Below the pieces are notes generated by a model. That model had not been told where the DNA came from and ran no database searches. It saw nothing but the letters and a program-made list of their open reading frames with translations. 64,000 nt of DNA from CAWFLT01 sp963816795 (GTDB taxonomy: Bacteria > Acidobacteriota > Vicinamibacteria > Vicinamibacterales > SCN-69-37). Position numbers and translations under genes: made by a program. Below, piece by piece: positions 35,117-44,203 of the stretch (position 1 is the stretch's first letter; each line of letters starts with the position of its first letter). The stretch lies in NCBI GenBank assembly GCA_963816795.1, contig CAWFLT010000014.1, forward strand, positions 620,001-684,000, read 5' to 3'.

Positions 35117-35367
35117 TCCTCCCCATCGTCGGTCTCGTCGTCGAGGTCGTCGACGGCGTCATCGTCGTCGTCGGTTTTCTTCTCCTCGTCGTCGTCCTCG
35201 TCGTCATCCTCGTCTTCGTCGTCATCCTCGAAGTCGACGGGGTCGAGGTTGGTCACCCGCAGCCGGCTGCCGCAGGCGTCGCAGTCCCACGGATCGCCGA
35301 CCTCCATTTCTTCGAGATCGTCCTCGTCGATCTCGATTTCCGCGTCACACTCGGGGCAGGTCGCCAT
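35104..35367 (-). CDS. LysW-like zinc-ribbon protein with poly-acidic tail
   Basis: 87 residues. Two CxxC pairs (ATCPECDAEI and WDCDACGSRL) form a zinc ribbon followed by RVTNLDPVDFE, closely resembling LysW/amino-group carrier proteins. The rest, from about residue 48, is almost all Asp and Glu and ends EEWDE. LysW proteins end in EDWGE and carry the substrate on the terminal Glu, so the similarity could be functional. Net charge is extremely negative. It overlaps larE by 13 bases; no lysine or arginine biosynthetic genes are adjacent. Confidence 0.8.
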   Translation of the reverse strand: MATCPECDAEIEIDEDDLEEMEVGDPWDCDACGSRLRVTNLDPVDFEDDDEDEDDDEDDDEEKKTDDDDDAVDDLDDETDDGEEWDE

Positions 35368-35417
35368 ACACTCTCCTTCAGATCGGCCGGATTCCGATTA
35401 TAGCGACTGATCCCCTC

Positions 35418-36101
35418 ATGTCTGTCAAGACGATCCTGGTGGCACATCGGCTGGCATCGATTTCCGATCGGTTCGCCGCCGCGTTGGCCGACGCTCGCCA
35501 CGCCTTCGTCCAGGCGCCGACGGCGGCGGCCGCGGTGGCGGCGGTCGAGTCGGCGACGACTACAGTGAATCTCGTCCTGCTGGATCTTGGCCTGGCCGAG
35601 GACGGCATCGGGCTCGTGCGCACGCTGCGGCAGAAGTCGAGGCAGCCGCTGCCGATCGTGGTGTTCTCAGGCTCGCTGACCTCGGCCCGCCAGGTTCAGG
35701 ATCTGGCGGCTCTCAACGTCTCGGCGTACATCAACGAGCACGCGAGTACGGCGCAGATTCTGCCGGCCCTGGCGCCGCACTTGTTTCCGGATAACTTCAA
35801 TCGCCGCGCAAGCCCGCGGGTGCCGGTCGGCGTCCCGATCTCGTTTCGCGCTGGCCGGACCATCGCCGGCGCGACGACCCTCGACGTGAGCAAGGGCGGC
35901 CTGGCGGTCCGCACGATGAATCCGCTGCCGCCCGGCACGGCCGTTCACATTACGCTGCGCCTGCCTGGCACTGGATCAGAGATCGAAGCGACGGGCCGGA
36001 TCGCCTGGAGCGACCGGAAGGTCGGCATGGGAGTGCAGTTCGAACAGATCACCGCCGCCGATCAGGACATTCTGGAGAAGTACGTCGATCGCGGCAGCTG
36101 A
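35418..36101 (+). CDS. Receiver-like domain plus PilZ domain protein
   Basis: 227 residues from the ATG at 35418. Residues 1-125 resemble a response-regulator receiver domain (TILVAHRLASISDRFAAALAD, VNLVLLDLGLAEDGIGL with the likely phospho-acceptor Asp, PIVVFSGS). Residues 130-220 are PilZ: RRASPRVPVGVPISF gives the RxxxR motif and DVSKGGLAVRT the D/NxSxxG motif that bind cyclic-di-GMP. It probably links a phosphorelay to c-di-GMP. It is divergent from the LysW-like gene; a 23-bp tandem array begins right after its stop. Confidence 0.85.
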   Translation: MSVKTILVAHRLASISDRFAAALADARHAFVQAPTAAAAVAAVESATTTVNLVLLDLGLAEDGIGLVRTLRQKSRQPLPIVVFSGSLTSARQVQDLAALNVSAYINEHASTAQILPALAPHLFPDNFNRRASPRVPVGVPISFRAGRTIAGATTLDVSKGGLAVRTMNPLPPGTAVHITLRLPGTGSEIEATGRIAWSDRKVGMGVQFEQITAADQDILEKYVDRGS

Positions 36102-36276
36102 CGGCGGGAAAGGCACGGGAGGTACGGCGTGAAGGGCACGGGAAGTGCGGCGTGAAGGGCGCGGGAAGTCCGGCGTGGAAAGGCGCGGGAAGTTCGGCGT
36201 GAAAGGCGCCGGAAGTTCGGGGTGGAAAGCGCCTGAAGTACGGCGTGGAAGGCGCCTGAGGTCCGGGGTGAACGGC
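36102..36276 (+). repeat. 23-bp tandem array, plus orientation
   Basis: About seven copies of a 23-bp unit, consensus GGCGTGAAAGGCGCGGGAAG followed by TTC, begin immediately after the PilZ stop codon. Copies diverge by 10-30% and one is 24 bp. There are no spacers. A second array of the same unit in opposite orientation begins at the metal-ATPase stop codon (36660-36840). Confidence 0.85.
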
Positions 36277-36659
36277 ACACCCAGTCTCGGAGGGGACGCC
36301 CCTGGGTCCGCCCACGCCGGCAGGCGTGAGACCCCCTGATTCCGTTCGTCGCGTCTCTCCCGGAAGTGCGGCGCGCCATCTACACGATGACACGCACTCG
36401 AGAGTGTCCGCGCGTCGCGTCCGCAAGATCGATCAAGGCGCATCGCCATTTCGCCGACCGACGAGCGGGCACGGAGACTCGTCTGGCCGGCGCTCCGAAA
36501 AACATCGAATCCCGCGGACGCCCAACGTCGCGCCCGCATAGGCGCGCCGCCCTGACCCAATTCGCGATGCTCGTTGAAGCACCGGTTCCTGTCAGGACCG
36601 GCCTAGAAGGCCTCGGGCGAGTGCCGCGGCGAAGTCGCGGGCACGTCGCTCGGCGCGCT
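36277..36659. other. Gene-free spacer between the two 23-bp arrays
   Basis: 383 bases flanked by inverted copies of the 23-bp array. Frames that read through it have basic, low-complexity translations and no recognisable domain, and I see no RNA gene. It contains GCGTGAGACCCC-type sequence near 36325 but nothing I can name. Confidence 0.4.
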
Positions 36660-36840
36660 TTCACGACGTACCTCAAGCGCACGTTCTACTCCGAACTTCC
36701 CGCGCCTTTCACACCGTACTTCAAGCGCCCTTCACGCCGAACTTCCCGCGCGTTTCACTCCGTACTTCAAGCGCCTTTCACTCCGAACTTCCCGCGCCCT
36801 TCACTCCGAACTTCCCGCGCCCTTCACTCCGAACTTCACT
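36660..36840 (-). repeat. 23-bp tandem array, minus orientation
   Basis: About seven copies of the same 23-bp unit read on the minus strand, starting at the stop codon of the P1B ATPase: GGAGTGAAGGGCGCGGGAAG plus TTC. Together with the plus-strand array it makes a large inverted structure between two convergent genes. Confidence 0.85.
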
Positions 36841-38850
36841 CCGCCCTGCTCTTGAGCAGCCGAAGACTGTTCGCCGTCACCAGAAGCGACGCGCCGGTGT
36901 CGGCGACGATCGCCATCCACATCGTGGCGAGTCCCGTGGCGGCGAGGACGACGAACGCGAGCTTGAGGCCGAGCGCGATGCGCGACGTTCTGATGAATGT
37001 TGGTGAGTGTGCGGCGCGCGAGCCGCAGCGCGAACGGGAGCTTGGCGAGATCGTCCGACATCAGCACCACGTCGGCCGTTTCAAGCGCGACGTCGGTGCC
37101 GGCGGCGCCCATGGCGATGCCGACGTCGGCGGCCGCCAGCGCCGGCGCGTCGTTCACACCGTCACCGACCATAGCCACCGGGCCGTGTTCGGCCCGGATC
37201 CTGGCCAGCGCCTCGACTTTGTCGCCAGGGAGCAGCTCGGCGTGCGCTTCGTCCAGACCCGCGTCTTCAACCGCGCTGCGGGCATTGCCGGTGATATCGC
37301 CGGTGAGCAGCACGACGCGATTGACCCCGTGGACGCGCAGGCTGGCAACCGCCGCCCGGCTCTCCAATCGCATTTCGTCGGCGAGGCCAATGACGCCAAG
37401 CGGCGCACCAGCATGCCCGACGAGGACCGGGGTCGCGCCGCGCCGCTCGACGTCCTCGGCGCAGGCGTGGAGCGCCGGCGTGCAAAGCCGGCGGTCTTCA
37501 AAGAGACGGTGGCTGCCGACAATGGCCGGTACCGCACCAACGGTCGCTTCGGCGCCGAGTCCTGGCAGCGCGCGAAACGCCGCGCCGGGACTCACCACCA
37601 GGCCGGCGACGCGGGCGTGGTCGACGATCGCGCGCCCGATCGGATGCTCGGATCGCGCCTCGAGCGATGCCGCGACCCGAAGGACGGACGCGGACGTGGT
37701 GCCGCCGACACCGACCACCTCGGTCACAGAAATCCTGCCGCGGGTCAGCGTGCCCGTCTTGTCGAATGCGACGACACGGATCGCGCCGAGACGCTCGAGA
37801 TGGGCACCGCCTTTGATGAGCACACCGGCGCGCGCGGCTGCTGTCAGCGCCGAGACGATTGAGACCGGCGTCGAGATCACCAGCGCGCAGGGACAGGCGA
37901 CCACGAGCAGCGCCAGCGCACGATAGCTCCAGACCGCCGAAGTGAGTGGACCAGCCCGCCATGCCGCCCTGGAGCAGCGGCGGCACGACCGCCACGAGCA
38001 CGGCGACGATGACAACGGCCGGCGTGTACACGCGGGCGAACCGATCGACGAACGTCTGGACCGGCGCGCGCCGGCTCTGGGCGTTCTCAACGAGATGAAT
38101 GATCCGCGCGATCGTGCTGTCGGAGGCCGGCCGCTGCGCTTCGATCTCGAGCGCGCCGGTGCCGTTGATCGTCCCGGCGAACACCGGCTGCCCGGGCCCC
38201 TTGTCTGCGGGCCAGGACTCGCCAGTCACGGGCGCCTGGTCGACCGACGACTCGCCGGCGAGGACGACGCCGTCGATCGGGATGCGCTCGCCCGGCCGGA
38301 TGAGCACCAAATCGCCGACCGCGACTTCATCGACAGGGACGTCGACGAATTCACCCGCTCGCCGCACCGTCGCCGAGGCCGGTGCCAGCGACATGAGCGA
38401 TCGGATCGCATGACGCGCCCGTTCAAGACTCCGGACTTCGAGCCACTGCGCCACGCCAAACAACCAGACGACGGTCGCGGCCTCGAACCACTCGCCGAGT
38501 GCCAACGCGCCGGCGACGGCGATCATCATCAGCAGGTTGATGTCGAGCGTGCTGGCTCGAACGGCGCGCCAGGCCCGCACGGCCGGACGTTGAATCGAGA
38601 GCGCGATCGCCGCCGCGTACGCACTCCGCGCGAGCAGCGAAACGCCGGCGCCGTCTGCGGCCGCACCAGCGCCGATCGCGAGGCCGCCAAGGACGACCAG
38701 CCACGGCAAGCCGCGGCGCGCCGGGGCGGCTGTCGACGCGCGTGCCGGGCCCGGTTCGCAACTGCCGCAGCAGCTCTGCCCGGAGCCCGTCGAATGGGCC
38801 TGCCCTGAGCGAGTCGCCTGATCTTGCTCAGCGCGAGTCGAAGGGCTCAT
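36836..38850 (-). CDS. P1B-type heavy-metal ATPase, Zn/Cd/Pb type (frameshifted)
   Basis: Starts at the ATG at 38850, overlapping the ArsR-type regulator stop by 4 bases. The N-terminus has only a short Cys motif (SCCGSC) and no HMA domain. Then follow ALGEWFEAATVVWLF, actuator TGE in QAPVTGESWPADKG, and after a frame change at about 37945 the VVACPCALVISTPV ion site, AFDKTGTLTRG phosphorylation site, SEHPIGRAIV, and GDGVNDAPALAAADVG. A second frame change at about 36997 leads to MWMAIVADTGASLLV and the stop at 36836. CPC plus regulator type point to Zn, Cd or Pb export across the inner membrane. Confidence 0.85.
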
Positions 38851-39284
38851 GCGTGCGCCTCTTCGACGTGCTTCCGGGTGTCGTGCAGCAGCCCGACGAC
38901 GTGATGATCGTCAAGGGAGTAGAACGCGAGCCGGCCGGCGCGGCGAACGCGAACGAGCCGCGCGGCGCGGAGCAGACGCAGTTGATGCGAGACGGCGGAC
39001 TCGGTGAGACCCACGAGGGTCGCGAGATCGCAGACGCAGCGCTCGCCGTGCGTCAGCGCGTCGACCAGCCGCACTCGCGTCGGATCCCCGAGGAGCTTGA
39101 ACACGTCCGCGACGGCTTCAACGGTGCGGCTGGCAAGCAGGCGCTCCTGGAGCTGCGCGATGGCCGTGGGATCGGCCGAATGGCGCTCTTCACACGTCTG
39201 AACGCTGCCTTCGCCCGCAGCGCGGGCTACGGCGCGCCGAGCACGGTCGGTTTCTGACTTGGGTGAGGAGAGCGTAGGCGCCAT
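38847..39284 (-). CDS. ArsR/SmtB family metal-sensing repressor
   Basis: 145 residues from the ATG at 39284; a longer frame upstream would read through the operator and is rejected. Winged helix: VADVFKLLGDPTRVRLVDALTHGERCVCDLATLVGLTESAVSHQLRLLRAARLVRVRRAGRLAFYSLDD. Potential metal ligands are Cys in TCEERH (N-terminal), the ERCVCDL pair (as in CadC/ArsR alpha-3N) and His in DDHHVVGLLHDTRKHVEE (alpha-5 site). ERCVCDLA suggests Cd/Pb/Zn sensing. It would be released from DNA by metal and de-repress itself and the ATPase. Confidence 0.9.
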   Translation of the reverse strand: MAPTLSSPKSETDRARRAVARAAGEGSVQTCEERHSADPTAIAQLQERLLASRTVEAVADVFKLLGDPTRVRLVDALTHGERCVCDLATLVGLTESAVSHQLRLLRAARLVRVRRAGRLAFYSLDDHHVVGLLHDTRKHVEEAHA

Positions 39285-39295
39285 AAAGTATGAAT

Positions 39296-39315
39296 ATATG
39301 AACATCTGCTCATAT
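39296..39315 (-). promoter_or_regulatory. ArsR/SmtB-type operator
   Basis: A 20-bp imperfect palindrome, ATATGA-ACATCTGC-TCATAT, lies 12 bases before the regulator start codon. It resembles the AT-rich inverted repeats bound by SmtB/ZiaR/CadC repressors (TGA...TCA halves). It is strikingly AT-rich against the local GC background, and its position fits autorepression. Confidence 0.7.
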
Positions 39316-39394
39316 GTCAAGGCCCGATGGCTTGCCACCGCATAGTCCCAAACGGGGGCCTCCTGCAGTCGGTTCCACGCCGGCCGCCGTTTTT

Positions 39395-39403
39395 TGCTAC
39401 GAT
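39395..39403 (+). promoter_or_regulatory. Possible extended -10 promoter for the ABC operon
   Basis: TGCTACGAT matches an extended -10 (TGnTAnnnT) about 50 bases before the ABC ATPase start. No convincing -35 is present. Confidence 0.3.
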
Positions 39404-39451
39404 TTCGGGTTCGTAACGGAAGCATTCGCCTAGGCTTACGGGGTCCAGTTC

Positions 39452-40432
39452 ATGATTGAGGTCCAACATCTGACCAAACGCTACGGCCCGGTGACCGCCG
39501 TAGACGACGTGAGTTTCCGCGTCGAGAAGGGCGAGATCCTCGGATTTCTCGGGCCGAACGGCGCCGGCAAGACCACCACGATGCGCGTGATCACGGGCTA
39601 CATGCCCGCCACCGAGGGCAAGGCCGTGGTCGCCGGGTTCGACGTCTTCACGCACCCTCTCGAAGCCAAGCAGCGTACGGGTTATCTCCCGGAGACGCCG
39701 CCGCTCTACCCCGACATGACCGTGCGCGAGTATCTGGCGTTCGTCGCCCGCATCAAGCTGTCGGCGGCGACCAAGTCAGAGCGCGCGATGCGCGTCGATC
39801 ACGCGATGAAGCGCACTCACGTCGACGACATGGCGAACCGCCATTGCGCCAAGCTCTCGAAGGGCTACCGCCAGCGCGTCGGGCTGGCGCAGGCCATCCT
39901 GCACGATCCCGAAGTTCTGGTACTCGACGAGCCGACCGCGGGTCTCGACCCGAAGCAGATCATCGAGACGCGCGACCTGATTCGTGGTCTCGCGGGCAAC
40001 CACACCATCGTCCTGAGCACGCACATCCTGCCCGAAGTGGCGCAGACCTGTCAGCGCGTGGTCATCATCAATCGCGGACGTGTCGTCGCCGTGGACACGC
40101 CCGACAATCTCACGCACCAACTCAAGGGGGCGGCGACGTTGTACGTGCAGATCGACAGTCAGGCCGATGCGGTGCCGGCGCTCTCGACTCTTCCAGGCGT
40201 GAGGCAGGTCACCGCGGTCGATCGCCACGAACAGTTCGTGGGCTACGAGGTCGAAGCTGAACCGAGCACTGACGTTCGCCGGGACGTCGCGCGGACGGTG
40301 GTCGACCAGGGCTGGGGGCTCCTCGAGCTCCGGCCGACGCGGATGAGCCTCGAGGAGATCTTCCTCCAGCTCACGACCAACGAGGAGCCACGCGACGAGG
40401 CGCCCGCAGAGGCAGGAGGCAACGCGGCATGA
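39452..40432 (+). CDS. ABC transporter ATP-binding protein, GldA-like
   Basis: 326 residues. Walker A GPNGAGKTTTMRV, signature LSKGYRQRVGLAQAILHDP (the LSGGQ-type motif in the variant usual for GldA/CcmA-like proteins), Walker B VLVLDEPTAGLDP, switch His in VLSTHILPEVAQ. A C-terminal extension of about 100 residues follows. It overlaps the permease gene by 4 bases. The gene order ATPase-permease-GldG-like matches the Gld-type ABC system. Confidence 0.9.
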   Translation: MIEVQHLTKRYGPVTAVDDVSFRVEKGEILGFLGPNGAGKTTTMRVITGYMPATEGKAVVAGFDVFTHPLEAKQRTGYLPETPPLYPDMTVREYLAFVARIKLSAATKSERAMRVDHAMKRTHVDDMANRHCAKLSKGYRQRVGLAQAILHDPEVLVLDEPTAGLDPKQIIETRDLIRGLAGNHTIVLSTHILPEVAQTCQRVVIINRGRVVAVDTPDNLTHQLKGAATLYVQIDSQADAVPALSTLPGVRQVTAVDRHEQFVGYEVEAEPSTDVRRDVARTVVDQGWGLLELRPTRMSLEEIFLQLTTNEEPRDEAPAEAGGNAA

Positions 40433-41199
40433 GCCGGACGTTTCGAAACATCTCGGCAGTCGCCAGCAAGGAGTTGCGCGGCTACTTCGTCTCGCCGGTG
40501 GCGTGGGTGATGCTGGGCCTGTTCGCCTTCATCTTCGGCTGGTTCTTCACGGTCTACCTGAACGTCTTCAATCAGCAGAGCCTGCAAGGCGGTGGCGGTC
40601 AGCCCATCAACGTCAACATGATGCTGATCCGGCCGCTGCTGTCGAACGCGAGCGTCCTGGTCCTGTTTCTGTTGCCGATGATTACGATGCGAACCTACTC
40701 GGAGGAGAAGCGATCCGGCACGATCGAGCTCTTGCTGACGTCGCCGCTCACCGACCTCGAGATTATCGTCGGCAAGTTCCTCGGAGCGCTCGGGCTGTAT
40801 GCGGCGATGCTGGCCGTGACGGTGCCGTACGTCGGCATCCTGTTCTATTACGGGAATCCGGAATGGCGGCCGCTGGTATCGGGATATCTCGGGCTCTTTC
40901 TCCTCGGCGCCTGCTTCGTCGCGATGGGACTGTTCATCTCGAGCACGACCAAGAATCAGATGGTCGCCGGCGCCGCGACGTTCATCGTGTTCCTCTTCTT
41001 CTGGATCATCAACTGGTTCAGTGAGAGCGCCGGGCCGACGTTCGGGCCGATCCTCTCGTATCTTTCGATCACGGAACACTTCGACGATTTCGGCAAGGGC
41101 GTGATCGACACGAAGCACGTGATTTTCTACCTGAGCTTCGTCGCCTTCGGACTGTTCCTCAGCCTGAAGTCGGTCGACAGCGAGCGGTGGAGGGGCTAA
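40429..41199 (+). CDS. ABC transporter permease, GldF-like
   Basis: 256 residues with about six membrane helices (VAWVMLGLFAFIFGWFFTVYL; LVLFLLPMITMRTYSEEKRSGTIELLLTSPLTDLEIIVGK, the coupling segment typical of ABC-2 permeases; ATFIVFLFFWIINWF; FYLSFVAFGLFLSL). The EEKRSGT...LLLTSP motif is shared with GldF and NosY proteins. It would pair with the preceding ATPase. Confidence 0.9.
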   Translation: MSRTFRNISAVASKELRGYFVSPVAWVMLGLFAFIFGWFFTVYLNVFNQQSLQGGGGQPINVNMMLIRPLLSNASVLVLFLLPMITMRTYSEEKRSGTIELLLTSPLTDLEIIVGKFLGALGLYAAMLAVTVPYVGILFYYGNPEWRPLVSGYLGLFLLGACFVAMGLFISSTTKNQMVAGAATFIVFLFFWIINWFSESAGPTFGPILSYLSITEHFDDFGKGVIDTKHVIFYLSFVAFGLFLSLKSVDSERWRG

Positions 41200-41202
41200 G
41201 TC

Positions 41203-42795
41203 GTGAAACAGCTGCTCGGCATCCTCGGCTGGTTGGGCGTCGTCCTCGTTCTGGCGGCGCTTGCCCTCAAGGTCCTGAGGCCAGAACTGAACATCCACCC
41301 GAAGCTGGCGCTCGCGGGCCTGGTGGTCACGGGACTCTATGCGCTCAGCCAGTGGCGTGACATCGGCCGATCCTTCCAGGATCGCAACGTCAAGTACGGA
41401 TCGTTCGCGCTCAGCAGCGTGCTGATCTTCCTGGCCATCCTGGCGGGGATCAACTGGATCGGGAACCGCCAGAACAAACGATGGGATCTGACGGAGTCCG
41501 GTCAGTTCTCGATGTCCGATCAGACCAGGAAGATCGTCTCTGAGCTCAGCACGCCCGTGGTCGTGCGCGTGTTCCACGGCGAACGTGAGGGATCATCGCG
41601 GTACCGGGACTTGCTGGGCGAGTACCAGTACCTGTCCAAGCAGATTTCGGTCGAGTTCATCGAGGCCGACCGCGACCCGCTCGCCGCGCAGAAGTACGAG
41701 ATCACCGCGGTCCCGACGATTCTGGTCGAAGCGAACGGCCGCACCGAGCGGACCAATCAGGCCGACGAGCAGGGGATCACGAACACGCTGAAGAAAACGC
41801 TCGAAGGCAAGTCGAAGAAGGTCTATTTCGTGCGCGGCCACGGCGAAAAGGACACCGCCGGCCAGGACGGCCGTGGCTACAGCACCATTGCGCAGGCGAT
41901 GCAGACGGACAACTTCGAAGTCGCCCAACTGGCGTTGGCCCAGGAATCCAAGGTGCCAGAGGACGCGACGGTCGTCGTGATTGCCGGACCGAAAACCGAC
42001 TTGCTCCCGCAGGAACTGACGGCGGTCAAGGCCTACCTGGCGCGTGGCGGCAAGTTGATGCTCATGCTCGATCCACCGGATGCAGATGCGAGCGGCTCGC
42101 CGCTCACGAGCCTGGTCGAACTGGCGCGCAGCTGGGGAGCGGACGTCGGCAACACGATCGTCATCGACGAGCAGAGCGCCAACAACATGGCGATCCCGGT
42201 CGTCGTCAATTATCCGCGCCACTCGGTGACCGAACGGTTCAACGGCGTCATGACGGCTTACCCCCTGGCGCGATCGGTGGTGCCGGTCGAAGGAGGCACC
42301 GACGGCAAGACCGCGCAGAAGTTGCTCGAGACCAGCGCGCGAAGCTGGGCGGAAACAGACCTCAGGACGCTGTTCGAGACCAAGAAGCCCGAGCCGAACC
42401 TCGACAAGGGCGACAAATCCGGGCCGATCACGATCGCGACCGCGACGTCTGCGCCGGCGGCCGAAGCGCCTCCCGCGCCGGCTACGCCACCGGCCGCCGG
42501 CTCGCCGCCGGCCCCGGAGCCGCCGAAAGCCGAAACGCGCGTCATCGTCGTCGGCGACAGCGATTTCCCGTCGAACTCAGTGATCGGGTTCCAGGGCAAC
42601 AAGGATCTGTACCTGAACATGATCAACTGGCTGGCGCAGCAGGAGAACCTGATCGCGATCCGCGCGAAGGATCCCTCCGACCGCCGGATCGACATGATGC
42701 CCGAGCAGGAAGCCGGCCTGCGCTGGCTGACGCTGGCGGTCATTCCCGCACTGCTCTTCGGCAACGGCATCCGCGTGTGGTGGAAACGACGGTGA
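41203..42795 (+). CDS. GldG-like ABC transport auxiliary protein
   Basis: 530 residues from GTG 41203. Three N-terminal membrane helices, a large extracytoplasmic region containing the DUF7088/Gldg-type segment (RWDLTESGQFSMSDQTRKIVSELSTPVVVRVFHGE, LGEYQYLSKQISVEFIEADRDP) and the ABC_transp_aux region (SKKVYFVRGHGEKDT, LVIAGPKTDLLPQELTAVKAYLARGGKLMLMLDP), a Pro/Ala-rich linker near residue 430, and one C-terminal helix (LTLAVIPALLFGNGIRVWW). In Bacteroidota GldG works with GldA and GldF in gliding; in other phyla the set is of unknown substrate. Confidence 0.85.
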   Translation: MKQLLGILGWLGVVLVLAALALKVLRPELNIHPKLALAGLVVTGLYALSQWRDIGRSFQDRNVKYGSFALSSVLIFLAILAGINWIGNRQNKRWDLTESGQFSMSDQTRKIVSELSTPVVVRVFHGEREGSSRYRDLLGEYQYLSKQISVEFIEADRDPLAAQKYEITAVPTILVEANGRTERTNQADEQGITNTLKKTLEGKSKKVYFVRGHGEKDTAGQDGRGYSTIAQAMQTDNFEVAQLALAQESKVPEDATVVVIAGPKTDLLPQELTAVKAYLARGGKLMLMLDPPDADASGSPLTSLVELARSWGADVGNTIVIDEQSANNMAIPVVVNYPRHSVTERFNGVMTAYPLARSVVPVEGGTDGKTAQKLLETSARSWAETDLRTLFETKKPEPNLDKGDKSGPITIATATSAPAAEAPPAPATPPAAGSPPAPEPPKAETRVIVVGDSDFPSNSVIGFQGNKDLYLNMINWLAQQENLIAIRAKDPSDRRIDMMPEQEAGLRWLTLAVIPALLFGNGIRVWWKRR

Positions 42796-42844
42796 GGGTC
42801 TGACCCCTGCGTGCGGTCAATGTAGAAGGCAAAGGCTAAACGAG

Positions 42845-44203
42845 ATGCGCGGCGGGAAGTCATTTCTGATTCTGGTCGCCCTGGCATTGGGGCTGGGCGC
42901 GTACATCTATTTCGTCGAGATGAAGCGCGAGCCGGGCGATGCGTCGCTGAAGAAACCAGACGTGTTCACGGTCGACACCGAAAAAGTCGAAGAGGTCGAA
43001 TTGCGCTCCGCGGCCGGCAGCGTGACGACGCTCAAGAAGAACGGCGCGCTCTGGCAGATCGTCGCCCCTGAGACGCTCGACGCCGACGAAGCGGAAATCA
43101 GCTCGGTCCTCTCGACGCTGAAGTCGCTCGAAGTGCAGCGGACGCTCGAGGAGAAGCCGGCGTCGGTGGCCGCCTACGGGCTCGAGCCGCCGAGGCTGAC
43201 GGTCGGGTTCCGGGCCGGCGGCGAGACGGCGATGCAACGCCTGCAGATCGGCAACAAGACGCCGACGGGCGGCGACCTGTATGCCCGGATCGAAGGCCAG
43301 CCGCAGCTCTTCCTGATCAGCGCGTACGTCGAGGACTCGCTCAACAAGACGACCTTCGCGCTGCGCGACAAGAGCGTGCTGAAGTTCGCGCGCGAGAACG
43401 TCGACAGCCTGACACTCGAGCCGCTCGCCGGCGGCGCCCTCGCCTTCGCCAAGAAGGGTGCGGACTGGCGCTTCACCAAGCCCCTCGACGTCAAGGCCGA
43501 TTTCAGCGCCGCCGACGGCATCGTGGGCCGGCTGTCACAATCGCGGATGAAGTCAGTCGTCGTCAGTGACGCCGGCAGCGACCTCAAGAAGTACGGCCTC
43601 GACAAGCCCGAGTTGGTGGCCACGGTCGGTGCCGGATCCACGCGCGCGACGCTTGCGATCGGCGGCAAGGCCGACGACACGAGCCTGTACGCCCGCGACC
43701 TCTCGCGGCCAATCATTTTCACGGTCGAAAAGTCGCTGCTCGACGATCTCAAAAAGAAGCCCGAGGATCTGCGGAAAAAGGACCTCTTCGAGTTCCGGAC
43801 GTTCAACACGGCCGGCATGGACCTCGCCGTGAACGGACAGTCGTTCACCTTCGGCAAGGAAAAGGGCGGCGGCAAGGAGCAGTCGTCGGCCGTCGATCAA
43901 TGGAAGCAGCAGAAGCCGGCGGCCAAGGATGTCGACCAGTCGAAGATGACCGACCTGCTGACGATTCTCTCGAACCTGCGAGCCGACACCTTCGCGGACC
44001 AGCCGCTCGCGACGGGCGAGACGGTTGAGGTCACCGCTCGCTTCGGTGACACGGCAGCACCGCAGACCGAGAAGGTCACGTTCCGCAAGTCAGGCACCAC
44101 CGTGCACGCGATCCTGCCGGGTGAAGCCGGCGCCGCCGTCGTGCCGACGGCCGATTTCGACAAGGCCCTCGCGCTGATCAAGGAACTGACCGGAGTGAAG
44201 TGA
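42845..44203 (+). CDS. DUF4340 domain protein
   Basis: 452 residues from the ATG at 42845. One N-terminal membrane anchor (FLILVALALGLGAYIYFVE), then repeated beta-rich DUF4340 units (EVELRSAAGSVTTLKKNGALWQIVAPE; VDSLTLEPLAGGALAFAKKGADWRFTKPLD). It regularly follows GldG-like genes in this type of cluster. It probably faces the periplasm and assists the ABC complex. Its stop overlaps dacB by 4 bases. Confidence 0.85.
   Translation: MRGGKSFLILVALALGLGAYIYFVEMKREPGDASLKKPDVFTVDTEKVEEVELRSAAGSVTTLKKNGALWQIVAPETLDADEAEISSVLSTLKSLEVQRTLEEKPASVAAYGLEPPRLTVGFRAGGETAMQRLQIGNKTPTGGDLYARIEGQPQLFLISAYVEDSLNKTTFALRDKSVLKFARENVDSLTLEPLAGGALAFAKKGADWRFTKPLDVKADFSAADGIVGRLSQSRMKSVVVSDAGSDLKKYGLDKPELVATVGAGSTRATLAIGGKADDTSLYARDLSRPIIFTVEKSLLDDLKKKPEDLRKKDLFEFRTFNTAGMDLAVNGQSFTFGKEKGGGKEQSSAVDQWKQQKPAAKDVDQSKMTDLLTILSNLRADTFADQPLATGETVEVTARFGDTAAPQTEKVTFRKSGTTVHAILPGEAGAAVVPTADFDKALALIKELTGVK

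Noticed and set aside
34148..35410. A 420-residue plus-strand open frame ending in poly-Ser
   Set aside because: It is antisense to larE and the poly-acidic LysW-like gene; the Ser run is the complement of Asp/Glu codons.
36102..36840. Possible CRISPR array from regularly spaced repeats
   Set aside because: The 23-bp units are contiguous with no unique spacers, and no cas genes are near. The same applies to the arrays at 19060-19206 and 8719-8902.
36366..37862. A 498-residue plus-strand open frame across the repeat array and the metal ATPase
   Set aside because: It is antisense to the ATPase with conserved CPC and DKTGTL motifs, has repeat-derived sequence and no domain.
42794..42806. A short GGGTCTGACCC palindrome before the DUF4340 gene
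   Set aside because: Too short to support as a terminator or element on its own, although it resembles the hairpin at 53881-53919.
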